Source: an uncultured Lachnospiraceae bacterium (lineage in GTDB: Bacteria > Bacillota > Clostridia > Lachnospirales > Lachnospiraceae). Taken from it: a DNA stretch of 59,278 nt. A program made the translations under genes and the position numbers. The stretch spans positions 1-59,278 of the forward strand of contig CAMXBD010000002.1 of NCBI GenBank assembly GCA_947179245.1, read 5' to 3'. A model generated the notes under the pieces. That model saw only the letters and a program-made list of their open reading frames with translations, did not search any database and was not told the origin of the DNA. This document shows, in pieces, positions 7,401-15,154 of the stretch; the first letter of the stretch is position 1; every line of letters begins with the position of its first letter.

Positions 7401-8063
7401 ATGTACGATTACATACTATTTGATTTAGACGGCACGCTGACCGATCCCAAGGAAGGAATTACAAGCTGTGTGCAGCATGCGCTTGATAAGCTTGGAATCG
7501 TGGAACCCAACCGGGACAAATTAGAGCCATTTATCGGACCGCCGTTGTCGGACAGTTTTCGTGAGTTTTACGGATTTGATGATGCTAAGGCAAAGCAGGC
7601 GGTTATATATTACAGAGAGCGGTTTTCTACGATCGGCCTATTTGAAAATGAGGTTTATCCCGGAATCCCGCAGATGCTTGAAGAACTGCAAAAGGCGGGG
7701 CGGCATCTGGCGGTGGCATCCAGTAAGCCCGGTGTATTCGTAACACAGATTCTGGAACACTTCGGAATACTTCCATACTTTGAGGTGATTGTGGGAAGTG
7801 AGCTTGACGGGACGCGGGTGAAGAAAGAGGAAGTAGTGGAGGAGGCTTTACGGCAGCTTTTGCATGGAGATACTGTGGATAAACGACAGGATATCGTCAT
7901 GGTAGGCGACAGGAAATATGATATCGAGGGCGCGAAAGCGCACGGGACAGCATCTATCGGCGTGGCATACGGATATGCGGCGGAAGGAGAATTAGAAGAA
8001 GCAGGCGCCGATATGATCGTGAAGACGGTGGAAGAACTTAAAAAGGTATTGACAACCCAATAA
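7401..8063 (+). CDS. HAD hydrolase, phosphoglycolate phosphatase type
   Basis: HAD phosphatase with intact motifs: motif I FDLDGTLTD (both Asp present), motif II AVASSKPG, a motif III Lys region (RVKKEEVVEE), and motif IV MVGDRKYDIEGA. The cap starts with GITSCVQHALDKLGI, as in the Gph/PGP group. The start is set at 7401, where AAAGGA lies 8 bases upstream and the fold begins; the frame is open further upstream through the leader structure. The probable substrate is a small phosphorylated metabolite. It ends inside the stem of a long palindromic terminator. Confidence 0.88.
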   Translation: MYDYILFDLDGTLTDPKEGITSCVQHALDKLGIVEPNRDKLEPFIGPPLSDSFREFYGFDDAKAKQAVIYYRERFSTIGLFENEVYPGIPQMLEELQKAGRHLAVASSKPGVFVTQILEHFGILPYFEVIVGSELDGTRVKKEEVVEEALRQLLHGDTVDKRQDIVMVGDRKYDIEGAKAHGTASIGVAYGYAAEGELEEAGADMIVKTVEELKKVLTTQ

Positions 8064-8107
8064 GACTGTAGTAGTCTGTAAACAACAAGCAGACTACTAC
8101 AGTCTTA
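8061..8107. terminator. Long palindrome / terminator, possible BlaI operator
   Basis: An 18-bp perfect inverted repeat (TAAGACTGTAGTAGTCTG with its complement) around an 11-base loop. The stop codon of the upstream gene is in the stem. Each arm also contains GACT-n5-AGTC. It lies 45 bp before the BlaI-type repressor gene, so it may double as an operator; the usual TACAnnTGTA box is not seen. Confidence 0.6.
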
Positions 8108-8151
8108 TTACGTCGCGGCAAAGTAAGACAGAAGAAAGGACGGGAATAAAA

Positions 8152-8520
8152 ATGGAGCAGGAAACCACAAAATTATTTGATTCTGAATTAAAAGTCATGG
8201 GGATTATCTGGAATGAAGGAGATGTTTCGGCAAAATATATAGCTGATCAATTGACAAAGGAGCTTGGCTGGAATAAAAATACGACTTACACATTGATCAA
8301 ACGCTGTATTAAGAAGGGAGCAATTGAGCGTTCGGAGCCGAATTTCATGTGTCATGCATTGATTCCGAAGGAGGAGGTTCAGGAAGCGGAGACGAATGAG
8401 CTGATTAATAAAGTCTACGACGGGTCAGCAGATAAGTTGTTTGCGGCATTGCTTGGCAGAAAAAAATTGTCTGCCGAACAGATTGAGAAACTGAAGCAGA
8501 TTGTAGGGGAACTTGAGTGA
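8152..8520 (+). CDS. BlaI/MecI/CopY family repressor
   Basis: A 122-residue winged-helix repressor. The N-terminal domain has the family pattern LFDSELKVMGIIWNEGDVSAKYIADQL, then GWNKNTTYTLIKRCIKKGAIER (recognition helix and wing). The C-terminal dimerisation helix region follows (ELINKVYDGSADKLFAALL). In the Bla/Mec systems such a repressor is cut after its partner BlaR1 senses a beta-lactam. Here the stop overlaps the region before the BlaR1-like gene, fixing the pair as one operon. No beta-lactamase gene is nearby. Confidence 0.9.
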   Translation: MEQETTKLFDSELKVMGIIWNEGDVSAKYIADQLTKELGWNKNTTYTLIKRCIKKGAIERSEPNFMCHALIPKEEVQEAETNELINKVYDGSADKLFAALLGRKKLSAEQIEKLKQIVGELE

Positions 8521-8534
8521 AAGAGGTGATGAGT

Positions 8535-11162
8535 ATGAGTTTAGCGCAAATGAGTTTTTACGGCGCTGTTTTGACTATTGTAGTCATGATAGTGAGGGCT
8601 TTAGCGATTAACAGACTGCCTAAGAGAACGTTCATTGTATTGTGGAGCGTCGTGCTGATCAGGCTGCTGGTTCCTTTTGAAATCACGTCGTCATATAGTA
8701 TATATTCATTTGTCGGGCATGAGATAGGGGATAAGCTTTCAGCAGGACAGCCAATATCTTTGCAGCAGGGCGCGGAATCGACAGAAGTGTCAGGAATATC
8801 TGAAGTGAAAGCATCGCCATATGCAGTCAAAACAGCAGATATTGGAGCATTGACACAACTGTCAGAAGAGTCGGGCACTGAAATAACCAATATAGTCAAT
8901 AAGGCAGAAGGAAAGGCAAATAGCTGGATATGGACGATCATCTGGGGAATTGGAGCAGCGCTGAGTGGATTATTTTTTACGACAACCTATGTGCGCTGCA
9001 TCAGAGAGTTCAGAATGTCGATGCCGATCTGCAATGACTATATAAGTCAATGGGTGGCAAAATGCGGACGACATGTAAATGTAAGAGTATCAGACAGAAT
9101 CGATGCACCACTGACATATGGAGTTCTACGTCCTGTAATTCTGCTGCCCAAGAAGACAGAATGGGAAAAGACAGGACAGTTGGAATATGTGCTTTGGCAT
9201 GAATATATGCATATCCATTATGGTGATAATGTGTTGAAACTGGTTATGGTCGCCACACTCTGCATTCATTGGTTTAATCCTTTCGTGTGGGCGGTGTATT
9301 TTCTGCTCAACCGGGATGTTGAACTTGCCTGTGATGAGAGTGTCGTGCGCAGATGCGGCGTCAGCAGCAAGTCCACTTATGCGAATATGTTGATCAGCAT
9401 GGAGGCAAAGAGAAGCGGACTCGTGCCGTTATGCAATAATTTCAGTCAGAATGCGATAGAGGAAAGGGTACGGGCAATTATGAAAATTAAGAAAATCTCA
9501 CTGGCGGCGGTTATCTTTGCGGCAGGACTGGTAGTGGGTATAACCACTACATTTGCCACTTCCGCGACAGAGAAAACGGCTCAAACGGCAGAGACAGGGA
9601 TATCCGATACAGGTTTTACACAGGAAGAGTACGATAAGCTTATGGCTCTTAAGTTTGAAGACTACGAGGCTATGACTGTAGCAGAATTTCAAGAGAAAGT
9701 ATGGAAATTGACTGACACGGTCGAATACAGAGAATTGTTAGAACGCTTTTCTCAAAGTACTTCATTCTATGAGAAACAGGATGTTGATGATAGGGCATCT
9801 TTTATGTTTAATGTGCTTGATCCTCTGACCGCAGAGAACTGGCAGAGGCGTGATTTCGGCGGTTATGTGTCTGCGGGTGGGTCAAATCCGGAGGAAAGTG
9901 TTGTACAGGATATGGCTACATTGGAATATGTGGTGACTTTGACTATATTGGACGCTGACAAGTTGACCGTAGGGGAATACATTGCTGCGAGATCAGGAAT
10001 GTCAGATTCGATAGAGCAGATTTTCACAACAGGCTACACTGCCGGGGAAATGGCGGACGAGGAATATATGCATACAGCAATTGACAGTACGATGAGTGAG
10101 CTGGCAGAAGCATTCGGTACGGATGCCTTAAAGCTGGATGTGGAGTATGTGTATCAGCCGTTGGATTCCTTGATTGAATATATCAATGATGCTTATGTAG
10201 ATGAGGAATTTAAAGAAGAGGTCCGCGAACAGTGGGATGCATTACTGAAACCTTATACACCTTTCGGACTTACCTATGAGTATGATGCACGGACATACGA
10301 GTGCAGAATGCTTTTTCAAGGGAAAGATGTACGAGGGATAATGGATGAATATCAGAATACATGGATCACGGCTCATGCCGGAATCGGTTATGCGGAAGAT
10401 GCCATAGAGGTGTACGCTGTTTACGAGGATGGACAGCTTACAGGACTGCGGGCAGCGACGGCAGAAGAGCAGGAGGAGTGGACGCTGAGACGTAAGGAGA
10501 CGACAGGAAGTCGATACAATTCCAATGAGGAAGTCAGGGAGTTTTTAGCCGGTACGCAGGAGGATTATCAGTCTATTCTTTCTCTAAAGAAGTCAGACTA
10601 TGAACAGATGTCACTGGCAGATTTCAACAGCGCTTTGCTCGAATGGGGCAATGAACATTATGATAGTTATGACAGAATCAACTGCGACGTGATATGGGAT
10701 GATTTTCGTGTGAATCTATCTGGTGAGGATAAGGAGTTTATCGTCCGCACTGTGTCGCTGTCCGGTAATGAGAATGCCATGGCTGTCAGAAGCAGCTATA
10801 CGGGCAGACCGGAGGAAGATGTCTCATTAGGATATGATCTGACGAAGACGCCGGAAGGTGATGAAGCGCAGTATGTATGGTGCCGTATGTATTGTCAGTT
10901 CAGTTACCATGTCTCAGATAAGGAGAAAGTGACGGTCGGAGAGCGTGACCGTTCGGTGGGCGGTATGTCAGCCGGCATACAGGAATTCTGGGAACAGACG
11001 GATATTGAGGACATCCTTAAGATGGATAAAGGCGATATCATCAAGAAACTGAACGAACTCGCAGAAGAACACAGTACAGAGAATATCACCATCACGATTG
11101 GAGCAGAGGACCAGATCGGATTTGAGCGCATGGACGAACGGTCATTGATGCAGGAAAAATAG
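8535..11162 (+). CDS. BlaR1-like M56 metallopeptidase with a duplicated unknown extracellular region
   Basis: N-terminal membrane peptidase domain (M56): membrane helices at about 5-25, 35-55 and 135-155, and the zinc motif WHEYMHIHYGDN (HExxH at about 222-226), with the third ligand region in NRDVELACDESVV. A further membrane helix follows at about 318-340 (SLAAVIFAAGLVVGITTTF). The remaining 530 residues should be outside the cell. They contain two related blocks, starting near 365 (MALKFEDYEAMTVAEFQEKV) and near 676 (LSLKKSDYEQMSLADFNSAL). The penicillin-binding SxxK/KTG motifs of true BlaR1 are not visible, so a different signal is likely. The ATG at 8535 is chosen for the AGAGGTG 6 bases upstream. 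Confidence 0.82.
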   Translation: MSLAQMSFYGAVLTIVVMIVRALAINRLPKRTFIVLWSVVLIRLLVPFEITSSYSIYSFVGHEIGDKLSAGQPISLQQGAESTEVSGISEVKASPYAVKTADIGALTQLSEESGTEITNIVNKAEGKANSWIWTIIWGIGAALSGLFFTTTYVRCIREFRMSMPICNDYISQWVAKCGRHVNVRVSDRIDAPLTYGVLRPVILLPKKTEWEKTGQLEYVLWHEYMHIHYGDNVLKLVMVATLCIHWFNPFVWAVYFLLNRDVELACDESVVRRCGVSSKSTYANMLISMEAKRSGLVPLCNNFSQNAIEERVRAIMKIKKISLAAVIFAAGLVVGITTTFATSATEKTAQTAETGISDTGFTQEEYDKLMALKFEDYEAMTVAEFQEKVWKLTDTVEYRELLERFSQSTSFYEKQDVDDRASFMFNVLDPLTAENWQRRDFGGYVSAGGSNPEESVVQDMATLEYVVTLTILDADKLTVGEYIAARSGMSDSIEQIFTTGYTAGEMADEEYMHTAIDSTMSELAEAFGTDALKLDVEYVYQPLDSLIEYINDAYVDEEFKEEVREQWDALLKPYTPFGLTYEYDARTYECRMLFQGKDVRGIMDEYQNTWITAHAGIGYAEDAIEVYAVYEDGQLTGLRAATAEEQEEWTLRRKETTGSRYNSNEEVREFLAGTQEDYQSILSLKKSDYEQMSLADFNSALLEWGNEHYDSYDRINCDVIWDDFRVNLSGEDKEFIVRTVSLSGNENAMAVRSSYTGRPEEDVSLGYDLTKTPEGDEAQYVWCRMYCQFSYHVSDKEKVTVGERDRSVGGMSAGIQEFWEQTDIEDILKMDKGDIIKKLNELAEEHSTENITITIGAEDQIGFERMDERSLMQEK

Positions 11163-11192
11163 AGAGCTTTGTAACAATTGTAATTGATTCGG

Positions 11193-11234
11193 AAAAGCAT
11201 TGATTAGAAAATGATACACTAATCAATGCTTTTT
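11193..11234 (+). terminator. Intrinsic terminator
   Basis: AAAAGCATTGATTA pairs with TAATCAATGCTTTT around a 13-base loop, with a T-rich end. It closes the blaI-blaR1-like operon just before the second copy of the promoter-borne repeat. Confidence 0.8.
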
Positions 11235-11254
11235 GTGTGCCAAAAGGATGTGTG

Positions 11255-11329
11255 TATGCTATAATAACAGAAGTGTCTCCAGAGGGAGCCACATCTGTAG
11301 AAGTGTCTCCAGAGGGAGCCACATCTGTG
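11255..11329 (+). repeat. Promoter-borne repeat, copy B
   Basis: TATGCTATAATAACAGAA is identical to copy A at 5113, and is followed by two near-exact 30-base units, GAAGTGTCTCCAGAGGGAGCC plus ACATCTGT. The extended -10 TGCTATAAT ends at 11265. A GTG begins exactly 7 bases later, at the expected transcription start. In frame it reads V-S-P-E-G-A-T-S-V twice and runs on into the downstream gene. Confidence 0.82.
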
Positions 11330-11371
11330 CAAAAGAAAAAAAGCGGCAGTAAAGCACAAGGGGAGAATGTG

Positions 11372-12055
11372 ATGGGAGACTTCAAAGGAATGGCAGACAA
11401 GCGCAAATTCAAAGAAAATAAATATGTAATGGAGGCTGGTAAGCTTAAAATAGGAAAAGGAATGATATCCTATGATGAAAATATACTGATACCGCTTAGC
11501 GCGATTTCTTTAGTGGAAATACCGGAACAGGAGAAAAACGGACAAGATGTTCACGAACTGAAAATCCAGAACCATGCAGGAACATGCTTTTATATAACGG
11601 CATCAGACTTGGATTTTATCAGAGAAGTACGCAGTGCCCTGATGATCTGCATGAATGATAAGAACGCAGTATACAGTGGGACAGAGAGAGTCGTTGTAAA
11701 CGAGGAAAATAAAATTTACGGAGACAAAATTGCGGCTGCGGGGGAGATACATATTGACAGGAACAGACATTCGGGAGCTGCCGCATCCGGAAATAGAAGT
11801 ACCAGCAGTGCCGCTGCCATAACGATATTAGATGATGAATGGAAGACCCTAGAGGATTATGCGTTAAAAAGAATGAAGGATTTCTCACAGAAGGAGAGAA
11901 ATTATACCATATGTGAGGCGCTGGCAAAGTCCGCAGAGCTTAAAAACAGAGAAAAATGCAAAAGGATACTGGAAGTGTCAGGCAATAACGCATTAGACAT
12001 GATCATATCGGGGGCGCCGATTGCGGTAAAAGCAATTATAAATAAGCTTATGTAG
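11372..12055 (+). CDS. Hypothetical protein with PH-like N-terminal domain
   Basis: Not assignable to a named family. Residues 1-95 are beta-rich (KLKIGKGMISYDENILIPLSAISLVEIP, then LKIQNHAGTCFYITASD, then a helix FIREVRSALMICMN), a pattern like bacterial PH-type domains. A Gly/Ser/Ala-rich linker follows (about 128-150), then a helical C-terminal part rich in charge (YALKRMKDFSQKERNYTICEALAKSAELKNREKCKRILEV, quoted in pieces of the sequence only as a guide to its helical character is avoided here beyond this region near 155-205). The ATG at 11372 has AAGGGGAG 5 bases upstream; the frame is also open back through the repeat at 11255. No signal peptide or membrane helix. Confidence 0.6.
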   Translation: MGDFKGMADKRKFKENKYVMEAGKLKIGKGMISYDENILIPLSAISLVEIPEQEKNGQDVHELKIQNHAGTCFYITASDLDFIREVRSALMICMNDKNAVYSGTERVVVNEENKIYGDKIAAAGEIHIDRNRHSGAAASGNRSTSSAAAITILDDEWKTLEDYALKRMKDFSQKERNYTICEALAKSAELKNREKCKRILEVSGNNALDMIISGAPIAVKAIINKLM

Positions 12056-12086
12056 CGGAAAATGAACGGTTTAGAGCTGATTTTGG

Positions 12087-12115
12087 TTGCAAAATACAAT
12101 TTTACGTGTTAGCAT
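12087..12115 (+). promoter_or_regulatory. Probable promoter of the MFS leader
   Basis: TTGCAA, a 17-base spacer and TAGCAT. The predicted start is near 12122, giving a leader of about 190 bases before the MFS gene. Confidence 0.5.
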
Positions 12116-12147
12116 GTAAGACAGATAGTTTGTAAGAGGTTACATTT

Positions 12148-12240
12148 ATGATTTGGAAAATGATAAATCTACAACTGCAAAAAGGTTCAATTTTTTCCCT
12201 TTACGGGGATAGTGCGCCTTTTTTTAGTAAGATTTATTAG
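12148..12240 (+). CDS. Leader peptide of the MFS gene (30 residues)
   Basis: A short ORF that starts MIWKMINLQLQKGS and ends SAPFFSKIY, with an AGAGGT ribosome site 7 bases upstream. It is too short for a usual gene call. Its second half overlaps the first hairpin of the attenuator, as expected for a regulatory leader peptide whose translation controls a downstream resistance or efflux gene. No function as a stable protein is claimed. Confidence 0.55.
   Translation: MIWKMINLQLQKGSIFSLYGDSAPFFSKIY
12179..12225 (+). terminator. Attenuator hairpin inside the leader ORF
   Basis: AAAAAGG (12179) pairs with CCTTTTT (12217), with an internal TCCC-TTTACG-GGGA hairpin, followed by seven T. It overlaps codons 11-26 of the leader peptide, so ribosome position would decide whether it forms. 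Confidence 0.6.
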
Positions 12241-12268
12241 AAAACAGATCTTATAGAACAGGTACATT

Positions 12269-12310
12269 ATCTCCTTAGCGATTCTAAATTATTGTTAAGG
12301 AGATTTTTTT
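12269..12310 (+). promoter_or_regulatory. Second leader hairpin hiding the ribosome site
   Basis: ATCTCCTTA pairs perfectly with TAAGGAGAT around an 18-base loop and is followed by seven T and then the ATG at 12311. The 3' arm contains the AAGGAG ribosome site, so the hairpin can act as a terminator or block translation. Confidence 0.7.
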
Positions 12311-13417
12311 ATGTTTAATATTAAAAAACAAATATTGGGATTATACTTATCAGCCGTGATTGGGAATCTATCTCTGACAGGAGCATGGGTGGCAATTCTT
12401 GCGGCGAGAGGTTACAGTCTGGTGGAAATCGGTTTTGCAGAGACGGTTTTTCATATAACCAGCCTGATTTTCGAGATTCCGTCAGGCGTTTTTGCCGACG
12501 TATTCGGAAGAAGAAATATGCTGATCGTCAGCACTGTTATGAGAATGATCGGCAATATCATCATGATATTTTCCGGCAATATATTCATGGTATGTGCGTC
12601 TCTTGCGTTCTATGCGCTGAGTTATAATTTCTCGTCGGGTTCAGGGGATGCGCTTGCCTACGATTCACTTAAGATGGTCAGTCGTGAGGCGCACTACGAA
12701 AAGTACGCTTCTAATCAGATGATCATCTATCGTCTTTGCAGCGGTATATCGACTATGTGTGCCGGATTTGCGCTTTTGATCGGTTATAAAGCGGCATACA
12801 GTACGGATATTCTGACGGCTATCATACAAATAGGAATCCTTGTGTCAATACATGAAATACGCATAGGCAGTGATCATGCGGATCACACAAAGGATGTGAT
12901 CGGCTCCATCAGAAAGGAACTTGTCTCATGTTTTATGGAAAGTCTTTCCTTCCTGCAAAAAGCAAAAAAGGCTGTACTTTTGATGTTTTGCAATTCTCTT
13001 GTTGGAGCAGTTGACACTTTACTTCTATTTTTCCTACAGGCAAAACTGCCGCAGGCCGGTATGCCGGGGTGGGCACTTGGATTCGCGCTGTTTTTCATGG
13101 AAATGGGAGGTATACTCGGCGCGAAAATCATACTCAGGTGCAGGAAACTGCGGTATCGAAGCGTATTTGCAATAGCGGCGTTACTCGTACTTGCGGGCGT
13201 CTTAGTCGAGCATTCCGGGCTGTATCTGGTCATGGCAGCAGGCGGGTTTATTGCGGCATTCAGTGATGATGCGCTTCAGGTAAGAACGAATACGATCCTT
13301 CAGGACATGTTTCCCTCAGAGCAGAGGGCAACACTGATCTCCATGGAATCATTTACGTTTTCCATGATTATGATCGTCATGTCTCCGCTTGCCGGAATTT
13401 TATTTTTACATTGGTAA
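12311..13417 (+). CDS. MFS efflux transporter, probably drug-inducible
   Basis: Major facilitator protein of 368 residues with about eleven to twelve hydrophobic helices. After helix 2 comes IFEIPSGVFADVFGRRNMLIV, the loop 2-3 signature G-x-x-x-D-x-x-G-R-R of drug/proton antiporters. SSGSGDALAYDSL in helix 5 resembles the antiporter motif region of related tetracycline- and macrolide-type pumps. The exact substrate is not known. Its leader with a peptide and two hairpins points to induction by a ribosome-acting compound. It is slightly shorter than the usual 400 residues, with the last helix near the stop. A strong terminator follows. Confidence 0.8.
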   Translation: MFNIKKQILGLYLSAVIGNLSLTGAWVAILAARGYSLVEIGFAETVFHITSLIFEIPSGVFADVFGRRNMLIVSTVMRMIGNIIMIFSGNIFMVCASLAFYALSYNFSSGSGDALAYDSLKMVSREAHYEKYASNQMIIYRLCSGISTMCAGFALLIGYKAAYSTDILTAIIQIGILVSIHEIRIGSDHADHTKDVIGSIRKELVSCFMESLSFLQKAKKAVLLMFCNSLVGAVDTLLLFFLQAKLPQAGMPGWALGFALFFMEMGGILGAKIILRCRKLRYRSVFAIAALLVLAGVLVEHSGLYLVMAAGGFIAAFSDDALQVRTNTILQDMFPSEQRATLISMESFTFSMIMIVMSPLAGILFLHW

Positions 13418-13447
13418 TCATAAGATTATCTGTGAACAGTAAACTTA

Positions 13448-13497
13448 AGCGGCTGTTTTCTGCATATGGACAGATTCCATTGACAGAAACAGCCGCT
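13448..13497. terminator. Intrinsic terminator
   Basis: AGCGGCTGTTTTCTG pairs with CAGAAACAGCCGCT with one bulged T and a 21-base loop. It separates the MFS gene from the two-component system. The end is AT-rich rather than a pure T run. Confidence 0.7.
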
Positions 13498-13564
13498 CTA
13501 ATATAATAAAATTAACGATAGAATCATTTAAATGCTGTACTGGGAGAAAGGTATAGGTATCAGA

Positions 13565-15154
13565 ATGGAACTGCTGACATTATTGCTGGTTGATGATGAA
13601 CCGATTATTTTAAAAGGGCTGAGCGAGACTTATCATTGGTCGGGCATGGGATTTCAGGTGATCGGGGCGGTCAGGGACGGTGATGCGGCGTTGGAGATCA
13701 TTGCGGAGAAACAGCCGGATGTGGTGCTGACGGATGTCCGCATGAAAAAGATGGACGGTCTGACACTGATTGAGAAGGCGAAGGAACACGGATGGAAGAC
13801 TAATTTCGTGGTGATCAGCGCCTACAGGGATTTTGAATATGCGCGGAAAGCTTGTCAGAATGGAGCGCTTTCCTATCTTGTCAAGCCGATCAATGACGAA
13901 GAACTTGAGCGTACCATGGCACAGGTTTATGAGACCTGCACGGAGAAGAAGTACAAGGAGAAAAATTATACGCTGTGGGAGAAGATGCTCGTGGAAGACC
14001 GAGAGAATTTTCTAAGCCATATGCTGGGCAGGTATCTGGATGATGGTATTGAGGAAGAGGAAATTAAGGATTTATTTATCAGCCTTTCAAGGCAGATGGA
14101 ATTAGAGCATTACTTTGTGGTTGTGGCGGCAGGAATTGACATCGCACAGCAGGTGGTGGATCAGAAAGAGTTTGACATGAAACAGTATCTTCTGGACACC
14201 GGATTATACAGGAAGTTAAAAGAAAAATATCAGGTATGGGCGCGGAAAAGTTCTGACGTGTCGTGCTACATTGTGGATCTGGGAGATTCGCCGCGGACGG
14301 AGGAGATTAAAAGGATCTTAACCAATCAGCGTCTTGAGATGGAGTCAGGGCTTGTATCCGCGTTGTCCAGTCCGGGCAGAGGAATTGCTGGGATGAAAGA
14401 TGCATACCGGCATGCCTTGCAGTTATACGAATTGGCGGGTGAGGCAGGAGCCGGACTGCTGGTGGCGAAGGAGCAGAAAGAGGACTGCGTCAGAAACCAG
14501 TACTCTTTGGATGTGGAGACACAGATTCTGGCAGCCGTGCGGAAAAATGCGGATGGGCAGCTTAAAAAGGCGTATGAGAAGTTTATCTATACGCTTCCCA
14601 GTGATGAGACGGCGGCTAAGACTTATCTGCACCGCCTTGCGGTACGGGTCGAGTTTGCCTTGGAGGACACCTACGGGCTGACCAAAGAGATGCAGCAAAG
14701 TTTTCTGAACTTTTATCATACTTTGGAGCAGGTCTCACTGCTAAAAATGGTCGATATCTTGTACCAGCTTTTTATGGCAGTGATCGAGCGTCGTCTGGAG
14801 ATGGAGTCCACGCCGTCGGATGAATATTTTAAGGACTATATTCCCATGGCAGTGGAGTATATCCATGAGCATCTTCAGGACGAGTCGCTTTCTATCACCG
14901 GTGTTTCCGAGAGTGTTTTTATCAATCCGGTATATTTTGGGCGGATATTTAAGAAAGTGATGAACATGCCTTTTAAGCGGTATGTGCAGAATGCCAGAAT
15001 GGAGAAGGCAAAAGAACTGCTTCTGGAAGGTAAAGAGAGCATTGCCGATATCTGCGTGAAGGTAGGCATCTATAATCCGTCTTATTTTTCACAATTATTT
15101 AAACAAAGTACGGGTATGCTTCCCAGTGAATATAAAAGGAGCCTTGAGCAATGA
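13565..15154 (+). CDS. YesN-type response regulator (REC + AraC HTH)
   Basis: Response regulator of 529 residues. The REC domain (1-125) has acidic D10/D11, phosphoacceptor D57 (VVLTDVRMKKMDG), S85 and K107 (YLVKP). The middle region (130-410) is the variable linker of this family. The C-terminal AraC/XylS domain has two HTH units: SLSITGVSESVFINPVYFGRIFKK and SIADICVKVGIYNPSYFSQLFK, then TGMLPSEYK. The ATG at 13565 is preferred because the REC domain starts right there; an upstream ATG at 13532 lacks a ribosome site. It overlaps the kinase gene by ATGA. It very likely activates the sugar transport genes downstream. Confidence 0.92.
   Translation: MELLTLLLVDDEPIILKGLSETYHWSGMGFQVIGAVRDGDAALEIIAEKQPDVVLTDVRMKKMDGLTLIEKAKEHGWKTNFVVISAYRDFEYARKACQNGALSYLVKPINDEELERTMAQVYETCTEKKYKEKNYTLWEKMLVEDRENFLSHMLGRYLDDGIEEEEIKDLFISLSRQMELEHYFVVVAAGIDIAQQVVDQKEFDMKQYLLDTGLYRKLKEKYQVWARKSSDVSCYIVDLGDSPRTEEIKRILTNQRLEMESGLVSALSSPGRGIAGMKDAYRHALQLYELAGEAGAGLLVAKEQKEDCVRNQYSLDVETQILAAVRKNADGQLKKAYEKFIYTLPSDETAAKTYLHRLAVRVEFALEDTYGLTKEMQQSFLNFYHTLEQVSLLKMVDILYQLFMAVIERRLEMESTPSDEYFKDYIPMAVEYIHEHLQDESLSITGVSESVFINPVYFGRIFKKVMNMPFKRYVQNARMEKAKELLLEGKESIADICVKVGIYNPSYFSQLFKQSTGMLPSEYKRSLEQ

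Noticed and set aside
8152-11162. BlaI-BlaR1 pair as beta-lactam resistance genes
   Set aside because: No beta-lactamase or extra penicillin-binding protein is nearby, and the receptor lacks visible penicillin-binding motifs.
13532-13564. Upstream start for the response regulator
   Set aside because: No ribosome site before the ATG at 13532, and the REC domain begins at the ATG at 13565.
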